Below are positions 42,913 to 49,926 of a DNA stretch of 64,000 nt, piece by piece. The stretch's first letter is position 1; the number at the start of each line of letters is the position of its first letter. This DNA is from Actinomycetota bacterium (GTDB taxonomy: Bacteria > Actinomycetota > Geothermincolia > Fen-727 > Anoxymicrobiaceae): contig JAHIMR010000048.1 of assembly GCA_018896525.1 (NCBI GenBank), forward strand, positions 124,001 through 188,000, written 5' to 3'. The notes under the pieces were generated by a model that had not been told where the DNA came from, ran no database searches, and worked only from the letters and a program-made list of their open reading frames with translations. Both the position numbers and the translations under genes were made by a program.

Positions 42913-44075
42913 TTCCCTCCTCGGGGTTCAAAATCTGCCGTGTTATGGGAATCGATATCGTCATCAACTCCACCTGGCTGATAATCTTCGCCGTGATAGC
43001 GATATCGTTCGGCGACCTGTTCCGGATAACCTACGAGGAGACCTGGGTAGCCGGGCAGTCGGTCATTACATACTTCCCTTCAGGTGCATGGCCGTGGGTC
43101 GCCGGGGTTTCAACCGCCATCGCCTTCTTTGCCTGCCTGCTGCTGCACGAGCTTTCCCACAGCCTGGTGGCCAGGCGCAACGGCATCGGCATCAGGCGGA
43201 TCACCCTATTCATCTTCGGGGGCGTGGCCGAGATGCGCGAAGACGTTAGCGGCGCGGGCGTCGAGTTCCGTATGGCCGCCGCCGGCCCACTGGCGTCGTT
43301 CCTGCTGGCAGGCGCCTTCTACGGGCTGTACCGGCTCTCGACCTCGTGGGGGGCCAGCCTCGTTATCGTCGCGCCGCTCTATTACCTCGCTATAATGAAC
43401 GTGCTCGTCGGCGCCTTCAACCTCCTCCCCGGTTTCCCGCTGGACGGCGGCCGCATGCTCCGCGCTATCCTGTGGAAGGTGACCGGGGACATGAGGAAAT
43501 CGACAAAGGCGGCAAGCGTCTCGGGCAGGGTCATTGCCGTTCTCATCGCCGCGGGCGGGGCCTATCTGCTGTTTTCCGGTCAATACTTCGGGGGCTTCTG
43601 GTTCATTCTTATCGGCGGTTTTATCTATGTCCTGTCCCGGACGAGTTACCGGCAGACTCTTTTCCGGCTGGCCGCCTCGGACACCACTGTTTCGGCCATA
43701 ATGTACACTGAAGTCCCTGCTGTTGACCCCCTGACCACCCTCTCTTCACTGCGCGACGACTACTTCGCGGTGTACCGCCTGCCCGCTTTTCCGGTTGATG
43801 ACGGGGGGATTATCTCGAGTATTGTCACCACGGAAGACATGGCCTCGGTGTCACCCGCCGAGTGGGACCTCCTTAACGTCGGCCGCATCGCGAGGCCGCT
43901 GGAGCCGGACCAGTCTATCCCTCCCGATACCCCGTTGGATAAGATAGTGAAACCACTGCTGGGCAACAGGCCGTTCCTGATGGTCATGGAGGAAGGCCGG
44001 GTTCGCGGTGTCATCACCAGGGAGGAACTTTTGAGGTACATTGAGATGAGGTCGAAGTGCCTGGAGGGACAGTGA
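42909..44075 (+). CDS. Site-2-protease-type (M50) membrane metalloprotease with CBS-like domain
   Basis: 388 residues, ATG overlapping the pfkB stop (ATGA). Six membrane segments carry the zinc site: His80-Glu81-x-x-His84 in LHELSH and Asp179 in NLLPGFPLDGG. The cytoplasmic C-terminal 130 residues (about 250-380) resemble a CBS pair (VSAIMYTEVPAVDPLTTL, RGVITREELLRYIE) that senses adenosyl ligands such as AMP, ATP or SAM. It would cleave a transmembrane substrate, perhaps an anti-sigma factor. Position in an MTA-salvage operon fits adenosyl sensing, which is inference. Confidence 0.9.
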   Translation: MIPSSGFKICRVMGIDIVINSTWLIIFAVIAISFGDLFRITYEETWVAGQSVITYFPSGAWPWVAGVSTAIAFFACLLLHELSHSLVARRNGIGIRRITLFIFGGVAEMREDVSGAGVEFRMAAAGPLASFLLAGAFYGLYRLSTSWGASLVIVAPLYYLAIMNVLVGAFNLLPGFPLDGGRMLRAILWKVTGDMRKSTKAASVSGRVIAVLIAAGGAYLLFSGQYFGGFWFILIGGFIYVLSRTSYRQTLFRLAASDTTVSAIMYTEVPAVDPLTTLSSLRDDYFAVYRLPAFPVDDGGIISSIVTTEDMASVSPAEWDLLNVGRIARPLEPDQSIPPDTPLDKIVKPLLGNRPFLMVMEEGRVRGVITREELLRYIEMRSKCLEGQ

Positions 44076-44320
44076 GGGGCATGGAAATCGATGTGAAGGT
44101 GGCGACTATACTGCTGAAGAAGGCCGAGCCCCCTCTTCGCTCTACCCGGTTCAGCCTGTCGGTCGAGGACGGCACCGACGTCGAAGGGCTGATAGGCACG
44201 CTGGGGGTGCCGCCCCGGCTTGTCGGCTCGGTCACCGTGAACAAACGGCGCAGCCCCCGTGACCGCGTGCTGGCTCACGGTGACCTGGTGGCCATAATCC
44301 CCGCTATCTCCGGTGGTTGA
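44072..44320 (+). CDS. MoaD/ThiS-like ubiquitin-fold carrier protein
   Basis: 82 residues from a GTG that overlaps the protease stop (GTGA), with GGAGGG upstream; an ATG at 44081 is the alternative. The beta-grasp fold is recognisable from the FSLSVEDGTDVEGLIGTLG helix and NKRR-DRVLAHGDLVAIIPAISGG. The C-terminal Gly-Gly is the thiocarboxylate or conjugation tail of MoaD, ThiS and bacterial ubiquitin-like proteins. The gene directly after it encodes an E1-like enzyme, its expected activator. Likely a sulfur carrier; a protein modifier is possible. Confidence 0.83.
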   Translation: MRGMEIDVKVATILLKKAEPPLRSTRFSLSVEDGTDVEGLIGTLGVPPRLVGSVTVNKRRSPRDRVLAHGDLVAIIPAISGG

Positions 44321-44321
44321 C

Positions 44322-45185
44322 ATGAAACGCGACCTCGCCCGTGCGATAAGGGATGCGGCGCGCAACCGCCGGGAGGGAGATACCGACTACCTTTGCCTGT
44401 CTCTGAACGCGGTGCGAGAACTGGCCTCCGAGTTCAACTCTTCGACCGCCGCGGTTTCCGTTCACGCACTCGAGAACGGGTTCGTTCCCGAGCGGTACCT
44501 GAAGAACGCCGGAACCATCGGGCTCGAGGGCCAGGCGGCCCTGCTCGGATCAACCGTCCTGGTCGTCGGCGCCGGGGGCATCGGTGGTCACGTGGTGGAG
44601 TTGCTTGCCCGCCTGGGGGTCGGACGGATAGACGTTGCCGACCCGGATGTCTTCGACGAGACCAACCTGAACCGCCAGGTGTTCGCGGGCGAGGACGTCC
44701 TCGGCTTGCCCAAGGTTGACGTGGCCAGGGACCGAGTCCGGGCCATCAACAGCGACGTCAGCATTTCCCCCATCCGCCTGGAGGTAGGCCGGGACAACAT
44801 CGCCGAACTGCTCGAGGGCAAAGACGTGGTTATCGACGCGCTTGATAACCTCGACGACCGTCTCATGCTCCAGGAGGCTTGCCGACTTCACGGTGTGGTC
44901 ATGGTCCATGGGGCCATCGCCGGCAGTTGCCTCCAGGCGACTACCGTGTTCCCGGGTGACCCCGGGCTTACCGTGTTCACCCCCGCCTCGGGTGGGGAGG
45001 GGAAGGCCCGGGGCATCGAGGTCGAAATGGGTGCCCCCGCCGCCACCCCTGCCATCTCGGCCGCGGTCCAGGTCCAGGAGGTATTGAACGTGCTCCTGGG
45101 TCGCACGCCCGCGTTGCGCGGCAGAATGCTCTACATCGACCTCGAGGACTGGACCGTCGAGTTCTTCGACCTGGACGAGCACTGA
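44322..45185 (+). CDS. ThiF/MoeB-like E1 adenylyltransferase
   Basis: 287 residues from the ATG at 44322, one base after the MoaD-like stop. An N-terminal helical segment of about 65 residues precedes the Rossmann domain: VLVVGAGGIGGHVVELLARLG, DPDVFDETNLNRQ with the ATP arginine, and DALDNLDDRLML. It should adenylate the C-terminal Gly-Gly of the carrier. The paired CxxC zinc ribbons of MoeB and ThiF are absent, and no clear transfer cysteine is visible beyond the Cys in AGSCLQATT. Related genes sit in tungsto- or molybdopterin enzyme operons of anaerobes; here the partners are a protease and MTA salvage. Confidence 0.85.
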   Translation: MKRDLARAIRDAARNRREGDTDYLCLSLNAVRELASEFNSSTAAVSVHALENGFVPERYLKNAGTIGLEGQAALLGSTVLVVGAGGIGGHVVELLARLGVGRIDVADPDVFDETNLNRQVFAGEDVLGLPKVDVARDRVRAINSDVSISPIRLEVGRDNIAELLEGKDVVIDALDNLDDRLMLQEACRLHGVVMVHGAIAGSCLQATTVFPGDPGLTVFTPASGGEGKARGIEVEMGAPAATPAISAAVQVQEVLNVLLGRTPALRGRMLYIDLEDWTVEFFDLDEH

Positions 45186-45334
45186 ACGTACCCGAGCCTC
45201 CTGGAAGCCACGTACAGCGCCGCCAGCGAGCAACTCGCCACCGCGACCGCTACCAGCCACCAGGCCCCGCCCGACTCCAGCGCGCTCATCGATATAAACA
45301 GGAACGCCGTACTGATTCCACACATAACTCTCAT
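45131..45334 (-). CDS. Possible small membrane protein, convergent with the E1-like gene
   Basis: About 67 residues on the minus strand, with two hydrophobic stretches (GISTAFLFISM and WWLVAVAVASCSLAALYVA). It overlaps the last 55 bases of the E1-like gene and has no visible ribosome site. Codon use resembles the neighbours, so a real gene is possible, but it may be chance. Confidence 0.3.
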   Translation of the reverse strand: MRVMCGISTAFLFISMSALESGGAWWLVAVAVASCSLAALYVASRRLGYVQCSSRSKNSTVQSSRSM

Positions 45335-45381
45335 ACGACAGAGGTTAACAGGGAGCACCGACACGTTTTTTATGCCGGCGA

Positions 45382-45410
45382 TTGACTTATTGCTTGTACT
45401 GCTATACTAT
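45382..45410 (+). promoter_or_regulatory. Promoter upstream of the IscB omega-RNA region
   Basis: TTGACT (45382-45387), a 17-base spacer, TACTAT (45405-45410). It predicts a start near 45417, about 14 bases before the first omega-RNA stem. A 12-base direct repeat (GCTTGTACTGCT at 45392 and 45413) straddles the -10. Confidence 0.55.
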
Positions 45411-45416
45411 TGGCTT

Positions 45417-45720
45417 GTACTGCTGTTCTTCTCGAAGGAGGGTGGCCGTCAACCACCCCTCTCTGAAGGGAAGGGGCTTGGAGAAAACTCCGGGCCCCGG
45501 TTGACTAGGAGGCTTGGAACCTCGAAGGAGGTGACATGCAGAAGTTATCGGAGAGAAACACATACACACCCCGGGATGCATCCCAAGTTCCGGGCTCTGT
45601 GGCGCCTGGTCTAAACAGCCCTTCAGGGGTACGGGGCAGTGACACGCGCTTCAAAACCTCCGATAACAACTCCGAAGGGACCCTGACCGGGAGAGGACGC
45701 CCGGGGCGGAACTCGAGAGT
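45417..45720 (+). ncRNA. Putative omega-RNA (guide plus scaffold) for IscB
   Basis: The region before iscB is dense in stem-loops: GGGTGG/CCACCC (45440-45458), GGAG-AAAA-CTCC (45480-45491), CCGG-CCGG (45490-45500), GAGG/CCTC (45509-45523), and GGGATGCATCCC inside CCCGG/CCGGG (45570-45594). There is also a perfect ten-base long-range pairing, GTTATCGGAG (45544-45553) with CTCCGATAAC (45658-45667). IscB omega-RNAs are known to lie upstream of the gene with the guide at the 5' end. By that rule the guide would be the roughly 15-20 bases ending near 45430, just outside the element. Boundaries are inferred. The scaffold overlaps the first 60 codons of the iscB frame. Confidence 0.65.
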
Positions 45721-47002
45721 ATCCGCCGTTTACGTCCTCAACATGAGAGGGGAGCCTCTGATGCCGACGGCTCCGAGGAAGGCGAGAGTCCTTCTCGTGA
45801 GCGGGCGGGCCAAGGTTGCGAAGAGAACCCCCTTCACCGTTCAACTCCTTTATCCGACCGGAGAAACGAAGCAACCCGTCTCTCTGGGCGTTGACGCGGG
45901 ATACTCGAAAGTTGGGCTGTCCGCGGTTGTTCCGGGAGGCCAGGAGCTCTTCTCTGCCGAGGTCGAGCTCCGAAGCGACATCGTTAAGCTCATCTCCTGC
46001 CGGCGGACTTACAGACGGGCCCGCAGGGGCCGGAAAACCTGGCACCGGAAGCCCCGGTTCCTCAACCGGAAAAAACCGGAGGGCTGGCTCGCCCCCTCGA
46101 TTCAGCACAAGCAGGGCAGCCACCTGAAGCTCGTAAGGGAAGTCAAGAAGATTCTTCCGGTGTCAAAGATAACGGTCGAGGTCGCCTCCTTCGACATCCA
46201 GAAGCTTCAGAACCCGGATGTTTCCGGGAAGGGGTATCAGGAAGGCCCGCGGAAAGACTTCGAAAACGTCCGGGAGTACGTCCTTTTCCGGGACAATCAC
46301 ACCTGCCGAAACTGCAAAGGGAAGTCCGGCGACCCGGTGCTTCAGGTTCATCATGTCGTTTCGAGGCAAACCGGCGGGAACAGGCCGGAAAACCTTATGA
46401 CCGTCTGCAAAACGTGCCACGACTCGCACAACCGGAGGGAGACCCCGATAACCGCGAAACCCGTGAAGGGGTTCCGTCCGGAAGCTTTCATGAACACCGT
46501 CCGTCGGAGGTTGGTCTCTCTTCTCGGGGAAGAGAACGTCTGTCCGGTCTCGGCGACCTTCGGATATATCACCAAGTCAAACAGAATCGCGCTCTCCCTC
46601 CCGAAGTCCCACGCGAACGACGCATTCGTAATCGCCGGGGGAAACGGGGAAGAACGGGCTTCGGACACCTTCTTTTCAAAGCAGGTCAGGAGCAACAATC
46701 GGAAGCTTTTCAAGGGCGTTCGAAGCCACCTGAAGAACACCGCTCCGAGGTTTGTCCAGGGGTTTCAGAGGTACGACAAGGTTCTTTACGCCCCGGACGG
46801 AAACGGTCCGGAAGAGTGCTTCATCTTCGGCAGGAGGTCTTCCGGGTACTTCGACGTTCGGAAAGTGGACGGAACGAAGGTCCACTCTTCGGCTGCCGCC
46901 GATGGCTTGGTTCTGCTTGAATCGGCGAAAACACTCTTGACGGAAAGGAGGACGGCGGCTTTCCTCCCCCACCTGACGGAAGGGGTCTCCAGCCGCCTTT
47001 AG
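45536..47002 (+). CDS. iscB: IscB RNA-guided nuclease (RuvC + HNH)
   Basis: 488 residues from an ATG with a near-perfect ribosome site (GAAGGAGGTGAC). Domain order: N-terminal PLMP domain (YVLNMRGEPLMPT, 66-78), RuvC-I with Asp120 in LGVDAGYSKVG, arginine-rich bridge helix (RRTYRRARRGRK, 156-167), RuvC-II with Glu215 in ITVEVASFD, HNH with His272-His273 in QVHHVVSR and zinc cysteines 257/260 and 291/294, and RuvC-III with His359 and Asp362 in KSHANDAF. All catalytic residues are intact. IscB cuts both DNA strands guided by omega-RNA and is the ancestor of Cas9. No TnpA transposase lies nearby. Residues 1-62 coincide with RNA stems and may not be protein. Confidence 0.93.
   Translation: MQKLSERNTYTPRDASQVPGSVAPGLNSPSGVRGSDTRFKTSDNNSEGTLTGRGRPGRNSRVSAVYVLNMRGEPLMPTAPRKARVLLVSGRAKVAKRTPFTVQLLYPTGETKQPVSLGVDAGYSKVGLSAVVPGGQELFSAEVELRSDIVKLISCRRTYRRARRGRKTWHRKPRFLNRKKPEGWLAPSIQHKQGSHLKLVREVKKILPVSKITVEVASFDIQKLQNPDVSGKGYQEGPRKDFENVREYVLFRDNHTCRNCKGKSGDPVLQVHHVVSRQTGGNRPENLMTVCKTCHDSHNRRETPITAKPVKGFRPEAFMNTVRRRLVSLLGEENVCPVSATFGYITKSNRIALSLPKSHANDAFVIAGGNGEERASDTFFSKQVRSNNRKLFKGVRSHLKNTAPRFVQGFQRYDKVLYAPDGNGPEECFIFGRRSSGYFDVRKVDGTKVHSSAAADGLVLLESAKTLLTERRTAAFLPHLTEGVSSRL
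46953..46999 (+). repeat. Terminal hairpin of the IscB element (right end)
   Basis: GGCGGCT and AGCCGCC arms with inner CCCC/GGGG pairing, inside the last codons of iscB and ending just before its stop. IS200/IS605-type elements carry subterminal hairpins recognised by their Y1 transposase. The host gene resumes at 47004, so this marks the probable right boundary. Confidence 0.5.
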
Positions 47003-47003
47003 G

Positions 47004-47678
47004 ATGAAGCTCAGCAACGTCCTGAAATCCCGGCCCGGGCTCAACACCGCAATCGGAGTCGCCTTCGCGGTCGTCGCGGGACTGCTGCTGCTGGGCTACG
47101 TTTCGCAGTTGTTCGGCGGCGAGCGTGGCGGCCCGTTGCTGGACATCCCGGTGGCCACACATGACATAGGTATCGGCAACATCATCGATGGTTCGATGAT
47201 GACCACCAGGAAGATCGCCAGCGAGTACCTGGTCCCGGGAACGGTCCGGGAACGCGATGGTATAGAAGGGTCCAGGGCGCTCAGGTTCATCGGCAAAGGT
47301 GAGCCTTTCACCTCCTCGTCTGTTTCCGGCGGCGATGGTCCGGGCACACTTGCCTCACGGATACCCCCTTCCATGAGGGCGTACTCACTGAGGCTGAGCC
47401 CGCTCGCCGGCTCCAGTGGTGACATCCGCCCGGGGGACCACGTGGACGTCCTTGCCACCGTCGGCGGCGACCCGCCCAGTACGGCGACAATACTCACCAA
47501 CAGGCTTATCCTGAGCGTGAGTTCCATGGCACCCGACGGGGAAGTGGATGCGTCACGGGGCAATGCGTCGGCCATAACACTGCTGGTGTCCCCTGATGAG
47601 GCGGAGCGGCTTGCCCGGGCGGAGTTCGAAGGCGAGATATCCATCTCCCTGTGCCCGCTGGCCGGTGTTGACCAATAA
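47004..47678 (+). CDS. CpaB/RcpC-like SAF-domain protein
   Basis: 224 residues, starting two bases after the iscB stop. One membrane segment (about 16-36), a SAF domain (about 45-110, IPVATHDIGIGNII ... GSRALRFIGKGEPFT), then an RcpC-like C-terminal domain with PSMRAYSLRLSPLAGSSGDIRPGDHVDVLAT. CpaB proteins belong to the Flp/Tad pilus secretion machinery, outside the membrane. No other tad genes are near. The upstream region is replaced by the IscB element, so its own promoter or operon partner may have been displaced. Confidence 0.8.
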   Translation: MKLSNVLKSRPGLNTAIGVAFAVVAGLLLLGYVSQLFGGERGGPLLDIPVATHDIGIGNIIDGSMMTTRKIASEYLVPGTVRERDGIEGSRALRFIGKGEPFTSSSVSGGDGPGTLASRIPPSMRAYSLRLSPLAGSSGDIRPGDHVDVLATVGGDPPSTATILTNRLILSVSSMAPDGEVDASRGNASAITLLVSPDEAERLARAEFEGEISISLCPLAGVDQ

Positions 47679-47690
47679 CGCCACACAAAC

Positions 47691-47910
47691 GGGGTCTGGC
47701 CCAGGCTTTTGTATGGCCACCAGGTGGGGTCAGCATGGCCACCAGGTGGTGCCAGCGCCTTTAAGCGGTGGCCCGACAGTATACGTAACGGCTAGAAGGC
47801 CTGGCACCTCATGTTACACAAACGGTGGTTAGACAAGGTACGCCATCCCCGGGCAGGTGCCGTTGGACTCTCAGCTCAAGTGACGTCTGTTATGCAACTG
47901 CCCGCGGCGA
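47691..47910. repeat. Dispersed composite intergenic repeat, copy (reverse orientation)
   Basis: GGGGTCTGGCCCA, two GGCCACCAGGTGG boxes, CCTTTAAGCGGTGGCC, CCTGGCACCTCATGTTACAC, AAACGGTGGTTAGACAAGG and the hairpin GGGCAGGTGC ... GCAACTGCCC. In reverse it aligns block by block with 32717-32920. No gene is visible from 47679 to 47971. Confidence 0.75.
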
Positions 47911-47911
47911 G

Positions 47912-47946
47912 AATGACGCACTGGTGACAGGTACCAGTGCGTCATT
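47912..47946. repeat. REP-like palindrome next to the second LCP gene
   Basis: Fourteen-base perfect arms (AATGACGCACTGGT and its complement) around GACAGGT. The centre GGTGACAGGTACC resembles the RAYT-type core GGTACC-N-GGTACC. It lies 26 bases past the LCP stop and could also stop transcription, but there is no T-run. Confidence 0.55.
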
Positions 47947-47971
47947 ATTCAACAGCCCGGGGCAGTGGCCG

Positions 47972-49462
47972 TCAGTTGAACGAGCCGACCTTCTCGCCGA
48001 GGCTATCGACCTGGAACGCCGGCTTCATTACCCTTCCGTATATTGAGTAGAGCGGTGGAGTAGCAAACTGCGACCCGAGGACCAGCACCACCGGCGAGTT
48101 GTACTCGATGGCCACCGAATCGTCCATCACCATCTGGGCGTCGGCGAGTTCGGGGATGGACTGCTTTATCCCCTCGCACGCCTCTTTCGCCTCATTGCGG
48201 TAGTAGAGCGTCGTGTTCTGGTGGGTTCGCTTCGATTGCCCCTCGAACACCTTCTGGTGACCGAACAACCTCAGCTCCTCCGCTACTACGGGGACCGCCG
48301 CGACCGACGACCTGCCACCGCTCAGCACGGTTATCACGTCCGCGTTCGGCCCGACTGTTTCCTCTATTCTCCCCCGGTCCCCAACGTCGTTCGACTCCAT
48401 CTCGGCCATCAGTTCCCCCGAGACCTCTGTGTTGGCATTGACCTCCACCGCCAGCTTGGCTATCCCGGCCTCGTCGGCGACGTAGTAACTGGCCCCGCCG
48501 ATGTTCTTGGGCACCCCGGGAACGGTCACGAACTGTATGCTGTCTATCGGGAAACCCTTTAGCTCCTCCGCCAGGGTCTCCAGTTCGCCCGCGGTGTAAT
48601 CCATCTGGCAGGTGGCGGCCACGATGTCCACCAACTGCTTGGCTTTCCACACGTCGCGCATCGTCTCGGCCTTGTTGAACATGGCTTTTAAAAAAGCCTG
48701 CTGGCTCTTGATTCGGTCTATGTCACCACCGGGAAGCTTTCTGCTCCTCACTATGATAAGCGCCTGCTCACCATCGAGGTTGAGGTCGCCCGCCGGAAGG
48801 TAGCCGGCGTGAGGGTCGTTGATCGCCTTGTTCAGGTGGATAGGAACGCCTCCTATCGCGTTTATGATCTGCTCGAACCCCTCGAAGTTCATGCTAACGT
48901 AATGGTGTATGTCAATGCCCAGTAGTTCTTTTACCGCGTCGATCGCCGCCGATGGGCCGCCGTAGGAGTGCGCGGCGTTTATCTTCTCCGTCCCCTGTCC
49001 TGGAAGCTTGACCTTGGTGTCCCGGGGGATTGATATGACCACCGCCTTCTTGTCCCTCTCGTGAACGCAGGCGAGCATCATCACGTCGCTCCGGCACCAT
49101 CCCCCCTCCCCCTTGTTGCTGCCCGCATCGCTACCTATTATCAGCGTGTTGACGCTCTTGTTGGGATCGGCTGAGATCTGAGCAAGGGCCTCCTCCACCT
49201 CCACCTTCTCCTCGCCCTTCGGCTGCCACTGCCGCTGCTTGAATGACAGGTAGATCCTGGCTCCGGCCTTGAGTATCGGCTTGTAGTAGACCCCCACCGC
49301 CCCCCCGACAAGGAGCCCGATGATGAAGAACAGCACGAACCATCGCTTCTTGCTGCCCCCGGTCCGGCGTGGTTTCTTTACCTTGCCCCGGTTCCTGAGG
49401 TCCCTACGGCGACTCCTGGCCTCCCAGTATGAGATCTTATTCTTCTGTGAGTGCTTGCCCAT
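47972..49462 (-). CDS. LytR-CpsA-Psr (LCP) family wall ligase, second paralogue
   Basis: 496 residues. A long basic cytoplasmic tail (1-40), one membrane segment (41-60), then the LCP domain (about 100-310) with VVISIPRDTKVKLPG, GGPSAAIDAVKELLG and GGDIDRIKSQQAFLKAMF, the lipid-phosphate-binding arginines. A LytR_C domain (about 370-465) follows, then a tail of 30 residues not seen in the paralogue at 18289. The two paralogues are well diverged, suggesting different glycopolymer or glycan partners, which is inference. Transcribed alone, divergent from the small membrane protein at 49927. Confidence 0.92.
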   Translation of the reverse strand: MGKHSQKNKISYWEARSRRRDLRNRGKVKKPRRTGGSKKRWFVLFFIIGLLVGGAVGVYYKPILKAGARIYLSFKQRQWQPKGEEKVEVEEALAQISADPNKSVNTLIIGSDAGSNKGEGGWCRSDVMMLACVHERDKKAVVISIPRDTKVKLPGQGTEKINAAHSYGGPSAAIDAVKELLGIDIHHYVSMNFEGFEQIINAIGGVPIHLNKAINDPHAGYLPAGDLNLDGEQALIIVRSRKLPGGDIDRIKSQQAFLKAMFNKAETMRDVWKAKQLVDIVAATCQMDYTAGELETLAEELKGFPIDSIQFVTVPGVPKNIGGASYYVADEAGIAKLAVEVNANTEVSGELMAEMESNDVGDRGRIEETVGPNADVITVLSGGRSSVAAVPVVAEELRLFGHQKVFEGQSKRTHQNTTLYYRNEAKEACEGIKQSIPELADAQMVMDDSVAIEYNSPVVLVLGSQFATPPLYSIYGRVMKPAFQVDSLGEKVGSFN

Positions 49463-49926
49463 CCCTGGCCTTCTTGACAGAAGCCGATATGCTGACAGTC
49501 ATTATCTTAATGATTGGCCCGCCGCGGGGCAACTTCCTTCGCTTGCGACCCTGTCGGTGTATACGACTCAACGGGCGCAAATCCGCCTTTCCCTTACAAC
49601 AAGACGAACCCGCCAGGTGTTTTGTTCCCACCCGTGACTGTCGGCGGCATCGATTCTCCGCCTAGTTAACAATATCCCCTATAAACATCAACTGTCTAAT
49701 AAAATCAACTAAATATAATTGAGAATATTTAGCCTTGTTATTCAACACCAATAACTCTAATTTATCCTATCAACACGCGGTTTTTCGGACCTTGCGGCGC
49801 TCGCTCACCGTTTTCCATCATAAAATTCTTCTCTTTTACCTATTGCCTGTCTGTATCTTGTGTGCTAATATTCGCTCAACATCAACATGTAGTGGTACCC
49901 GGAAGCATGGCAGTGAAGGGAGTCTG
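49463..49926. other. AT-rich divergent intergenic region
   Basis: About 460 bases between the second LCP gene and a divergent small gene. From roughly 49670 to 49870 the sequence is much richer in A/T than the rest of the window and would provide promoters for both. No RNA gene or repeat family member was recognised. A frame upstream of 49927 is open but has no ribosome site and does not look coding. Confidence 0.5.

Noticed and set aside
45536-47002. TnpB/Fanzor nuclease or group II intron maturase
   Set aside because: An HNH domain splits RuvC between segments II and III and a PLMP domain opens the protein. TnpB lacks an HNH, and no reverse transcriptase domain is present.
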